Assembly (NCBI GenBank): GCA_011009095.1
Contig: VTPC01090522.1
Location: 50,060-114,059, forward strand
From: Ignelater luminosus
Lineage: Eukaryota; Arthropoda; Insecta; Coleoptera; Elateridae
Reading direction: 5' to 3'
Length of the DNA stretch: 64,000 nucleotides
The notes beneath the pieces were generated by a model. That model made no database searches, was not told where the DNA came from, and was given only the letters and a program-made list of their open reading frames with translations. Both the position numbers and the translations under genes were made by a program. Positions 36,215-64,000 of this stretch are shown here, piece by piece. Each line of letters starts with the position of its first letter. The stretch's first letter is position 1.

Positions 36215-36851
36215 CACCGTGTTCGTTTGAACATTTGCTATAGGGAATTAGTATGGGAAATCTGAAATATGCCAAATAGTTCGTTCTCGAATAAAAGTCG
36301 GTGAAATTAATAGTTGCAATCGATAGATAAAATATTCTAACATACTGTCCAAAAATATTACCCTTAATATTGTACTAATATTGTAAAAATTGGTTTTTGT
36401 TATATGCAGTATGAAAAAGCATCATCAGTTTTCATTTCTAATTTATTGTTTCTTGTACGTTTTTGGAATACAAGAATAATGACAAATTATTTAAATTGTT
36501 ATTAAGTTAAAGATTAATCACAAATAAAATTAAAAAAAGTCTTGCTTGTAACGGGGTTCGATCTTGCATTTGAAGAGCCCGTGCGGTTTAGCAAGCAGTA
36601 ATAACAATTGAACCACGGCGGCAAGTCGCCTCGGCTTTTAAATTAATGTTTTGCAAGTAATTAATGAATTTATAATTTCTGAAGAATTGGAATTGTTATT
36701 AAGGGTAATATCTCTGGACAGTACGTTAGAATATCTTATCTATTGATTGCAACTATTAATTTCACCGACTTTTATTCGAGAACGAACTGTTTGGCATATT
36801 TCAGATTTCCCATACTAATTCCCTATAGCAAATGTTAAAACGAACACGGTG
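36215..36851. mobile_element. 637-bp TA-flanked element with 155-bp terminal inverted repeats
   Basis: The left arm, 36215-36369, starts CACCGTGTTCGTTT and the right arm, about 36698-36851, is its reverse complement with only a handful of differences (about 95% by eye). TA lies on both sides. The central 330 bases do not code for a protein but contain a tRNA-like Pol III promoter segment (see the separate entry). The high arm identity suggests recent insertion or selection on the arms. Confidence 0.8.
36541..36632 (-). ncRNA. tRNA-like / SINE-like Pol III segment
   Basis: On the minus strand TGGTTCAATTG (36615-36605) fits the A-box consensus TRGYNNARNNG and GATCGAACC (36563-36555) fits the B-box consensus GWTCRANNC, about 41 bases apart as in tRNA-derived promoters. 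The segment is GC-rich relative to its surroundings. It does not fold into a proper T stem or acceptor stem, so it is not a functional tRNA gene; a tRNA-derived SINE head captured in the element is the likeliest reading. Confidence 0.4.
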
Positions 36852-37839
36852 TATAATAATAATATGTACAGTAAATAAATTATAATTTGGTTTGATTAAT
36901 ATTTATGTTAATTGTTATTGTTCATACACCTTTCTATTTTTGTTTCTATTGGAGTTGTAGGTTAAGGTTATAAAACAAAAAAAAGGACTTAAAAATAACA
37001 TACCCTAATCTTGACCCACTTTACCAATCTGTTTCGATATTTTTCTATTTATACCTTAGATAATATTTTTAACTGCACTTGAAAATTGTAAACTGTAATT
37101 TTAAAATATTTTTTTTTGTTTTTTATAAAGCATTAAATTATTTTTGCTTTGAACTTGACTTTTACTCGTAATAATAGATGACCTCAATAAATGCAATATA
37201 GGATTCTATTTATAAGCCAATAATACCATGTTATCTTTTATTTATATCAAAGATCCTTTCTGCATGTGTGTGCACTATCATAAATTTTAATTGATGGTAT
37301 TATCTTATAATTTAATATAATAATGTTATTAAGTACATACTGAATAAGAATTTTATTGTTTATTGTTTGAAAGGTTTGTTTTTCAGATTTTCTGATAAAT
37401 TCTATGCCAATAATTAAGTCTTATTTTTTATCACAAGGTAGGTAATAAAAATGCCAGACTGGATTTTTTCTTTATCCTTAATTAAAGTTACAATGAGAGG
37501 GATTTTGCTGTTTTAAATAGTGAACAATAGTCAGTTTTACATGATTATTGGGTAATTTAACAATTAAAATTTTCCTTGAATTATTTGTACTATAAGTTCA
37601 CTCAACTTTAGGTCAGACATATCATGCTTGGTGTACATGTACATAATATTCCTTAGGAAAAGATATAGGTCAGTTTTTTTTCCTATTCAATAGAATATGT
37701 TGCAATAGACTAAATCAGTATTTTATATAATAATATGCAAACTTAATGGTTTGATGTATCTGTATGGAACCAAATGAAATTTGTTAGTGAATAAAAAAAA
37801 ATTTCTGGGAGTTTCCAATTTTACACACTTTTATTATGA

Positions 37840-38720
37840 TATAATCTTATTGATTGTATTTTGGGTTTCTTCATAGCATTCTTGTTAATCATAACACTCC
37901 TCAGAATTAATAATTTCCCCATTTTTCCATTCTTTTTTCTTTTTCCTATATAATCTGTTTTTAATCTTTTCTTTCTTAGTAATAAAATAATCATGCATTT
38001 TCATGGCTATTTTATTGAGAATATCTTAACTGCATCTCATCTTTCTTGTTTACAGTAATTAAATATTTCTTCACATGCTTGATTTTTCTGATTATTAATA
38101 CCTATTTATAGAAAGCACTCAGAAAAACCTGGGCAATTCTGAGCTTAAACTTAGTACTGCTTATACTGTATCATATTTAACACTGCATTAAACAAAGTGT
38201 TTCATAATTGTGTGTAGTAGGTCTTCCCAAGAATAGTTTTTCTTATCTGTCATTCCATTCCTACAATATGTAATTAATATTTCTTAATTTGCTATATTAC
38301 CTCAAACATTTTGCTGATTTCCAATATTGTTCTAACATTTAATGTATTAGCAAATCTCAATTCCCTACCTTTTTCTTTCTTTTAGTTTCTTCATTCACAT
38401 TCTTTGTTTTCATTACATTTTCTGATCTACAACTTTTTTCTTTGCTGCACTGAGATGAGCATTAATTTTTTGAACTTCAAATCTCTTTTGTTGCACACTT
38501 ACTGAACCTTCTCATTTTTCCTCTACAGATCCTGATTCATGGGTGATATCTCACATGGTTCTTCTTTTTTTGGCTTTTGCCTATTAATTCTTGTTTGTGT
38601 TAACTTGTACATAATCTATCTTGTTAATTGTTCAATCAGAAGTAATAAGATTTCTCTTGGTTTTTACCCCATTAAAAATGATGAGAAAGAGATGCTCAAA
38701 CTTTAGGTCAGTCTTTCTAC
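37840..38720 (-). pseudogene. Possible decayed LINE endonuclease region
   Basis: The plus strand is T-rich; the minus strand reads NKIDYVQVNT near 38620 and LKFKKLMLISVQQRKK near 38440, like the NEIDYI...and following DH-region of RTE-type LINE endonucleases. Many stops. Recognition is weak. Confidence 0.3.
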
Positions 38721-39639
38721 CGTATTTCATATCAAATTTATTTTAAATAAAAAATTCATTTATTTATTTATTTAATACATAGGAGTGTATACAGGAAAAA
38801 TCCAAAATAATATTCACAGTTATAAAACGAAAAAAGTGCATCGTATTAAGGTACAAATGGGTAGGTACATTTGATGATAATATCAATTTATAAATGTATA
38901 AAATAAAAGATCATACTTGAAAACAAGATTAAAGTAGATCTGATAAAAATAATTCACATTTTTAAATTTTTCATAAATCAACAGAACATAAGTATTTATA
39001 AGCACATAAAAATTGTGATATTTGGTTCAAACTAACTAAAAACCCCTGTGCTGTGAAAATTAAGTAGACATAACTGACAATAAATCCCAGTCTAATTATG
39101 TAGAGGTTTAAGGAAAAAAAAAGTATACTGTTTTTTTCTTTTTATTTACTGCAGGAAGGAAAGCGCAAATATCATTTGTGCATTATTTTAATTCTTTTTA
39201 AAAGTATTTTATGAACAAAGGAATGGATCTACAGAATTATACCTACAGAGACATCGAAAATGGCTACAAATCACGTGACCACAAAATTTACTGTTGGTTA
39301 GGCAACACATCTTGCACTATTGGCAGCTCTGTTGTAATAAAAATAATGTATTTTTCCAGTGGTGTAGTATTGGATATATGATGAAACTGCTGCGTTAAAT
39401 CTAACTTACCTTGATTAACTCACAAAAAGCAGATTTAGTCTTAAAAAAGACTGGCCTTTAAATAGAACAAAATAAAACTAACAAAAAAGAAATCTTTTAT
39501 GTAATGAGTCTAATGCAGAAACGTAGATATTGTAGCGAGGATAGTATATTACTTGAAAAAGCGCTCTAATACACTGTGAATTAGAAAAAAGTGCATAAGT
39601 TTATATAATGAAACATAAGTTTGTATGCTTTATTTGTAA

Positions 39640-40010
39640 TATATTCAGAAAGTTAATTCCTCATCAATAAGCACTCGTAGGTCTTTGATAGCGTTGTTAG
39701 TGTAATGAGAAAAGCGATATGAAAAATCTATTGTCCTAATATTTCTAGTAAATGATATACTGTGACATTTATCAAGATTCAAGTAGGTACAGTTTGTTTT
39801 GTATACATAATAATATGTTCTAAGTTGTCTTGTAGTAAGAAACAGTAGCAGCGGTTTAAATTTTACGAAAAATCTTTTTATCATCCACATAAATCAATAT
39901 ATTAGAGAACCTTACACATGCAACAATATCATTTATATAAATAATAAAAAAAATTTTCATAACCACTGTGAAAAGTAGTTTCTTCTGGATGCTCCTCAAT
40001 GATCTGACTG
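39640..40010 (-). pseudogene. Non-LTR reverse transcriptase palm fragment
   Basis: The minus strand reads IIYINDIVACVRFSNILIYVDDKKIFRKI (in part, 39960-39857) with the YVDD catalytic box, and then after a frame change YLNLDKCHSISFTRN and LRVLIDEELTF (39810-39646). This is the palm-to-thumb order of jockey/CR1-like LINEs. Frames change between pieces and flanks are not recognisable. Confidence 0.8.
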
Positions 40011-40239
40011 TACATTTATGTAGCATACATATTTGACAAGTTTTATACTTGTAAGAGAATTGAATGATGTAGTGATACAATTCTTCACATGAAACTTTTC
40101 TATTTTTTTTTTTTTGTTATTTTGTGACATTATGCCAGTAGCATCTTCTATATTTAGAGTGCTGATAAAGTAAATTTTTATTTTCTCAATGTTTCACAGT
40201 TTTTCAGATTTTTCTAAAATTCTGCATCACTACATAGGG

Positions 40240-40335
40240 GATTAAGAATCTAAGAGACTCTTGAGCCAAACCAGTTTGGGTGCCAAGTAGAACCTACATA
40301 CAAAATTTCAAGCTTTTACCACGTCAAAAAATATA
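40240..40335. repeat. Dispersed repeat, copy 2
   Basis: AGAGACTCTTGAGCC...CCAAGTAGAACC...GTCAAAAAATATAA matches the order of the segment at 35250-35350 in the same orientation, at lower identity. No other function visible. Confidence 0.4.
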
Positions 40336-41067
40336 AGTAATTCAATGTTATATAATTATATAGAAAACAAAATGTCTACTTACCATACCTCTTTATTTTT
40401 TATTATGACTATACGATTTTAAGTCAAGTTAACAAATGTGGAAAAATTCAAATCTTGCAGTAAATTTAAAGATTTCAATGGTTTTAATGCGCTTTTGATC
40501 TTCCAACTGCCAGTAGTCCAGAATTGAATTTATTTGAAAGAAATATTTTTAACAAAATCAAAAGAAGCTTTATATGATTTTTAATCTTCCAATGCCTGGA
40601 GATCTAGAAATGAGATTCTGGGAACATTCTTTGCAATAAATTTTGATAGTCTTTTTGTGTGGTTTGGATCTCCGAAACCCTGGTGGTCTAGAAATTAAAT
40701 GTCACTTTGAGAAATTTATTCAGTTATTTCTAAACATTCTTAATGATTTTTGTGAAGTTTAAGATTTCGGACAGATTGATTTGTTGCATTATTTTTTTGA
40801 AGAAGGGGCATTTAAAAATAACAAATTCCCCTTGTCCAGAAATATTTAACATTATGTATACTACTGATATTACATATTTACAAATTTCAACAAAAAACAA
40901 GTTTTTAATAAAAAAAGTGATGTATTTGTTGTTTTATATACAATTAAGTCCCTTCTTTAAATTAATTGTTTTTAACCCAAAACTATTAACATTAATAATG
41001 TAAACTTAATTAAATTAAATGTTTTGAATTCGATCCTATAATGAGGCGAAATCTCTAAGGCCTCTTT

Positions 41068-41228
41068 GATCATTATTATTATTGCAATAATAATAATAAT
41101 AATAACAATAATTATTATACATAACAAGTAGGTAGGTACATAATGTATGATACATGCGATTATTGCTTTAACTTTTTCCTATATGATCTATACATAATAA
41201 CAATAATAATAATAATAATAATAATAAA
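41068..41228. repeat. AAT-type microsatellites
   Basis: Two runs of ATT/AAT trinucleotides, near 41068-41120 (with an inverted ATT-GCAATAAT junction) and 41195-41228 (about ten AAT units). Simple sequence, no gene. Confidence 0.8.
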
Positions 41229-44200
41229 AGAATGATTTATTAATCAAGAAAAAGTCTCTGCAACAATTTTTAATTTCCAAATGTTATCATCACTACTTCT
41301 TTCTTATATTTTTATAACAATCATAAATTTTATAAACTAGAATTAAAATGTTAACAATGGCTCATAAATGTTCTTTAACTAGAGCAAATATGAATGACGT
41401 CTATTAATTTTAATTACTAGGCACGTAAATTATTTACTTTTTCTTGTTTTTACAATCTGGTTTAAAAGATACTTTGATATGCACATGGTAACAAATACAA
41501 TATTAATGGTAAACAATTTTTAAATAATTAAAAATTTGTTGTTATCTGGTTTTTAATGACAAAATCATATTTAACGGATTCACAAGCAATAATCTTACAA
41601 TCTAAATAAATGTTTAATAATATCCTTCTATAACAAGCTAGTGAAAGTGGTTTTTTAAATTCTTGCTTAAGTATTGTTATTACCTTTTTAACAGAAATAT
41701 AAATATAGAAACAAAAATACTGCTAGTTTTCACTCATTAAAGAATACTTCAGGTTGGGTAAACAAAAAATAAAATTAAGCTCGATTATTAATTAATATAC
41801 AGTGGCGGCTGGTTCACAATAAGCAGCAGGGCTCGTATGTAATATAAATTATTAGTTTTAATTTAAGTTTGATTTTAGACTGCTCATTTGTACCAGGCAC
41901 TACTAATAGTTATACATTATTAAGTACATAAAACATGTGTGTGATGTTTTTAAACCTCAATAGAATATCACATTATTATATATATTAAAAAATGGAATGT
42001 AATAATAATTATTTGTTTAATATTATTTATATGTGAAGACACCTTTATGGAACACAAAAAGTTAACTAGATATATTTATATATAATATGTATAATATTAT
42101 TTACATGTAAATTCATCTAAATATTGTCCCAATAACAAAACAGAAAAGGGAAAGGAATAAAAGCGTTTTATATACAAAATAAAACAGCGATAGGAAAATT
42201 GGAGGGATTCATATTCACATTTAAACTTAAAAATTAAATTTTAATTAAATTTCATACCTATTAATCACTATAATAATCATAGTAAAAATGGATTTTATAT
42301 ACAAAATAGAAAACTCATTATTGATGTATATTGATGCATTGCAATTTAAAAGTCTACAAAAATGCATTATGTGCATATATTCACTTTTACTTTCTAGATA
42401 TTATATAACTAGAACAGTTATTAAATTAATTGTTTTTGATACCATTCTGAAACTGATATACTAATTAATTGTATTATGAATTTATGCATTAAAATGTGTC
42501 CCGAAGCGAAAACAATATTTGCTTGCAATACAAACCTTTGTATGCACTAAGTTAATAGTAGTAAAATCTGGACGGTTATGCTATCAAAAATAGGCCTTCT
42601 AAGGCTACAATTTCAAAATGCAATTTAAAAAGATTGAGTTACTAATAGCCTGTTCAAACTCTATTCTTGCATCATGCATAAATCTCACTTACAACCAACT
42701 AGTAAAAAAGATCAATCAGGTTATCCACCACTTTGTTGTTGGACAGCCATCACAGTGGTGATGAGCTTCAAAATTGATTTCATAACTTTCAATTATTAAC
42801 TAAACACCAAAATAAAAACTGGAAAGAGCTGCATGTACTCTAATCAAAATCCATTCAGATAGGTCAGGATATAATTAATTGCCTACAATATTTATTTGAA
42901 AATAAAGATTTTAGATTTTGAAATCTCTAACTATCAGGTAATGATATCTTTTGTCATCTCTAAACAAAGCTAACTCAAACAATAAAATTATAAATTTATT
43001 GTTTTCATGTTTAATAATAGTTTGTGTTTAAGTATCATCAAAATGTTAAATATTTATAATCAAGTTATCCAACTGTTCATTATAAACCAAAAAAAGATGA
43101 ATTACCTACATGAGACAGTTGAATAACTTAATAATCATTCTGTTGGATTTTTAGTTAAACTCCCGAGTTACAAATACAAATTGCATATACAAAACAACCT
43201 AAAAATAATTTTTAACTTTGAATCTTTTTTAACCTTGAAACTGACTTGGTTGAGGTTGAATAGCCAAGATCTTCTTAAAGATATGAAACTTTTAATCTGA
43301 TTAATTTTAAACACGCATTAATTTAACTTTAGAATTAATAAGTTCCTCTTATTGCAAAATTTCAATTTTGAAGGGAAGTAATGTTCAATAATGTCAGGTT
43401 ATTAATTATACAGTAACATGCCGGAAGTCTCATTTAATGTCTATAAGGATACAGAAAAATTATTTTTCTTTTATGATAGTTTCTGTTTTAAGTAACTGCA
43501 CACAGAACATTTTATTTTGTCATACTTTAGTGCTCTTTTTGGATACTATAATTGTTAGTCACTTGACTAATTTAACAAACTGATTAAAATATGATTTGTA
43601 AGATAGCAAATTCTATAAAATCATTTCTATATAAACTCTAGCTTTCAATTCCTCTTTTTTTTGTATCAATTACGGTCTAGATAAATCACAAACAGGAACT
43701 AATGGAAAGTATCTAAGATTGGCTAAAAATATATTTTATAATAAACACAATGACTTTGAAACTTAAATAATTATATGACCACAAGAACTAATGATAGATT
43801 CACTTATATGTAAATGATTTAATCTTTCAATTTAAACAATGTAATTTATTTAACTAGAAATCAATAAAGTATAGTAGTATAGTTTGCAATGTTTCAAATA
43901 TAAAAGGAAAATCTATTATTCTAGTGACCCAAAATAAAAATAAATAAACAAACATTTAATTTCCATTTTACAAATTTAAATTTTAATTAAATCGCGAACC
44001 ACAAAAATACAATTTCTTATCTTACCATTTTTGTATAAACCTGCACAATGCATAAATTACTATTATTCCTATTGTGTATACAAAATCCATTAATTCTTAC
44101 TTGCAAACAAAAATGAAATTTCAAAAATTAAACGGAATAATCACAAAGGTGTTTAAAGTAACACATTTTTTTTTATCTAATTAGGAATTAACAAGCTTTA

Positions 44201-44549
44201 ACGGACTTTAAAAACTTGAATTAGACATACATATAATTAGCAACTTTTTTAAAAAACACATCCAAATAACACTACTTTCTCCAATTCATTATCACAGTTG
44301 TTTTATTTTGATTTTATTTACTAAAAAAAATAACTATTATTGACTATAAATCCCATCGGAAATTGACATTAATTTTTACATCTTTCTACCTTCATTTTAC
44401 CCAGTCAAATTCAATTTTTTAAATTTTTAAAGCCAATCTCTATTCACTTCTACTGGCAAAAAATTTTGTTTAATAATAATAATCATTAATAAATGGCAGC
44501 ATCATTACTTTATAATAATAATAATAATATTTAAACACCTTCAATCCAA
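41229..44549. other. AT-rich downstream flank of the PPP1R16 gene
   Basis: No exon or transposon recognised. The part just before 44549 is likely the 3' untranslated region of the PPP1R16-type gene (minus strand), with several TTTATT hexamers, i.e. AATAAA on its transcript, around 44300-44320. Confidence 0.35.
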
Positions 44550-61589
<17,040 letters not shown>

Positions 61590-63060
61590 TTTTGTGCAGA
61601 TTTGTAAGTCTTGTCGTATGTTCAGAAGTTAAGGGAGTTAAAATAAATTAAATCTGAAATAATGAAAATAGATATAATTAATATGTTTGTCTATTAAAAT
61701 TAGAAAAGATGATTTTAGAATTTTCAATTTTAAATATAGATCGTGTATTATTTTAATTTTTTTATTTCTGATCGTTAGGAAAGTTTTTGTGATTCACACT
61801 ATGTAGTACTAATTTGATAATTAAATATTTATTCTATAAATAGTCTTTTATGTAGTTTAGAGATATTGAAGTAAATTTTACTATGACTAGTGGTGCATTG
61901 GAGTTCCCCAAAAGTATTTATGTATACAAGCTAGCAGTACACTTTTTAGAATTATATCGTATAAGACGAAGAAGATACAAGCAAACAAAATTATGAAAGA
62001 GAAAAACAATTTATTAATCCAATTTTATTGTTCCATTAACTAAACGAATGTTATTTGCGTGCACTTATCCGAACCAACATATCCACACAGATATACACTC
62101 GCACACACACCTGCATAATCACCTATTATCAGAAAAAGATTCTTAATAACGCATGGCTTCTTGCTATCTTATCAGTTTCACTATAACTCTCTGTGTTGAT
62201 TTTACTTAAATTAAAAGGATTATCTAACTGCCGCAAATTAAATTACTGTCGCAAATTATTCGAACAAATTCGATTCGCCTTCTATGTATTTGTTCATTAT
62301 CGCATCAGATAAACGTTACGTAATTGTGGTACTAGGTATTAATAAAAAGTAATGCTCAATAGGAGTTATCTGAAATATTTTAATTCCTGACTGGTATCAC
62401 CGTTATAATAGTCGATAAATTTCTAATTTTGAGCAAACAACTTTTTTTATGACACGAGAATTTTAGAGATTCTGCATAATTTCTTTTATTGTCCCACCGA
62501 AACACAATAAGTAGGTACTAACAGAATTAAAACCTCATTATCCACATACATAATAATTAATTATCAAAACAAATGTTCAAGTAATCCAGCTTCATTTATT
62601 TAAATCATATTGTGCAAAAAAGATGATTATCAGTGATGTGTATGACGTAATAAATACCAGAGAAATGACATAAAAGGTTTTTATGCGTAACTAATTATAA
62701 TTATTTGCAATACAAATAATACAGATGAGTTACATTTGCTTTGGATTTAAAATCTTAGATATCTTGAGATGGTTTAGAAATTTCCTACGAGGCTCCACTT
62801 TCTATTTAGAGTCAATCTGTCATACTCAAATAATCGTAGTCTTATTACTGTGACATATCAGATCAATTTCTTAAATCTGCTCCAACCGAAAACAGTCTCT
62901 GTGACTACTAAAAGTCACTTAAAGAAGTCTACCGTCAGGATAAAAAAATCGATGAGCTTCTAGATATAGTTTCTTATTAGATTTTATTTCCAAAAATCAA
63001 GATCAACTTCGCGATTAAAAGGCCATATTTCTAACCGAAGTTTGATTGGATCAGGTCTTA
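61590..63060. promoter_or_regulatory. 5' region of the PPP1R16-type gene
   Basis: Upstream of the start codon on the minus strand. It should hold the 5' untranslated region and promoter, possibly with a non-coding first exon. A CA-rich stretch lies at 62070-62115. No core motif can be assigned with confidence. Confidence 0.3.
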
Positions 63061-63299
63061 CGACTAAAGACTTGCTTTCCGAGACGATTTGGTTTTTAGA
63101 CTTTTCGGATTGGGCAGAATCATAGGAACAACCGATCTTTTGAAGTTCTGGAGCTTTGTTGGATTGGATTGAGCTGATCTTAAAAATTGTAACCTTTGAA
63201 GAAGGCTTTTACCGAAACGACTTCCGAATAGTAGACTACGGTAGGAGTTCGCGTACATGTAGACAGTATGGAAATACCATTTCATATTTCAGTAACCCT

Positions 63300-64000
63300 A
63301 ATTTCCGAGACACCGGCTCCTGCTAGAGCAAACCCTCTTGAAACGACCACTGATTGAGATTCTTTTTACCTGAAAACTGGCAGGGTTTTGCCTTTGAAGC
63401 TCCTTTAGCGTTGAGTCTCTTTAAGAAAGTAAAAAAAGAAAACAGAGCTCTGCCTTTCTACTTTTTCTTGCGATATCAAAAAAAAAAAAAAAAAAAAAAC
63501 ATTCATCAAAGCGTGCTATGACAGACAAAGATGTTCACAAAGGCATGCCTCATATTGAAGTAGTTGCTACTTACATAATGCCATAAGGTTAGTGTCAAAT
63601 TATACCTGTCAGTTTCTTATTTCAGACATGCTAATTCTTCGCCAGGGTTACTTTGATGAAACTTTTTTTGGACCACTCGATCGATCTAAACACAAATCGG
63701 GTTTTGCCCTCCATTAATCTTCTTAAGAGAGAAACATATCCATGGGTCCAAAGTCAGGCTTCGTCCTCAACTAACTTTCTTAAGACGGTTTTAGTTAGAT
63801 TCGGATATCTGCTTTGTTGCACAAAAACGTTCTTTCTTTTATTCCTCTTGGACCAGTTACCTCCATTAGCCTTCTTAAAAAAAAAGCAAAATAAAAAAAC
63901 GGATCGGACTCATTTATGGTGGCTCAAAGTCAGCTTCTTCATTAGTTAAATCTTTTCCATTAGCCTTCTTAGAGAGTAAAAAATCCACGAACCATCTGTG
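63300..64000. repeat. Diverged tandem repeat reaching the window edge
   Basis: The phrase CATTAGCCTTCTTAAGAGAG, with changes, recurs at about 63711, 63863 and 63958, with weaker forms (AACTTTCTTAAGACG at 63773, AGTCTCTTTAAGAAAG at 63413). CAAAGTCAG..TTC follows it at 63750 and 63927. Spacing is about 95-150 bases. A run of 23 A's at 63478-63500 lies inside. The array continues beyond 64000. Confidence 0.45.

Noticed and set aside
36541-36632. A functional tRNA gene
   Set aside because: Box A and box B are present but no acceptor or T stem can pair, and it lies inside a transposon-like element.

Overview
The window looks like nuclear DNA of an insect. It is strongly AT-rich, has four spliced or single-exon animal genes with short AT-rich introns, and is full of class I and class II transposon remains (jockey-like and RTE-like LINEs, mariner, piggyBac, many TA-flanked elements with inverted repeats). 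The gene set and transposon mix would suit a beetle, but the order is inference only. Nothing in it is prokaryotic, and there is no CRISPR array, operon or rRNA.

Four host genes can be reconstructed. (1) Minus strand, 2309-4108: an intronless, intact 599-residue mucolipin (TRPML), an endolysosomal cation channel. (2) Plus strand, 9171-11147: AUP1 in five exons, 421 residues, an ER and lipid-droplet protein with an acyltransferase-like domain, a CUE domain and a C-terminal helix typical of the UBE2G2-binding region. (3) Minus strand, 17617-19723: peptide methionine sulfoxide reductase A in four exons, 226 residues. (4) Minus strand, 44550-61589: a PPP1R16A/B-type (MYPT3/TIMAP) ankyrin-repeat regulatory subunit of protein phosphatase 1. 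Its ankyrin part lies at 60195-61589 and its CaaX-ending last exon at 44550-45029, about 15 kb away.

The rest is mobile-element landscape. 4.9-8.5 kb holds two elements with long inverted repeats and a GC-rich repeat patch. 12.8-16.3 kb holds a LINE fragment, two adjacent MITE-like elements, a degenerate AACCGG-type repeat and a decayed piggyBac transposase broken by a 358-bp MITE. 23.0-23.5 kb is a degenerate tandem repeat, and 25.0-26.0 kb an almost complete palindrome built of repeated modules. 28.4-35.1 kb has RTE-like LINE pieces and a 397-bp element packed with GGACGTCC palindromes. 36.2-36.9 kb is a well-preserved long-inverted-repeat element with a Pol III (tRNA-like) core. 39.6-40.0 kb is another reverse transcriptase fragment.

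The 15-kb intron of the PPP1R16 gene contains a nested set: a decayed jockey-like LINE split by a 1.5-kb foldback palindrome and by a nearly intact 1,280-bp mariner whose transposase has a single-base deletion near its end. A pair of inverted MITE copies, an RTE-like LINE and two CAGGGTG-ended elements follow. The last 700 bases are a diverged tandem repeat running out of the window. The host genes do not form one pathway; TRPML and AUP1 both act in endomembranes, and the others are independent neighbours.
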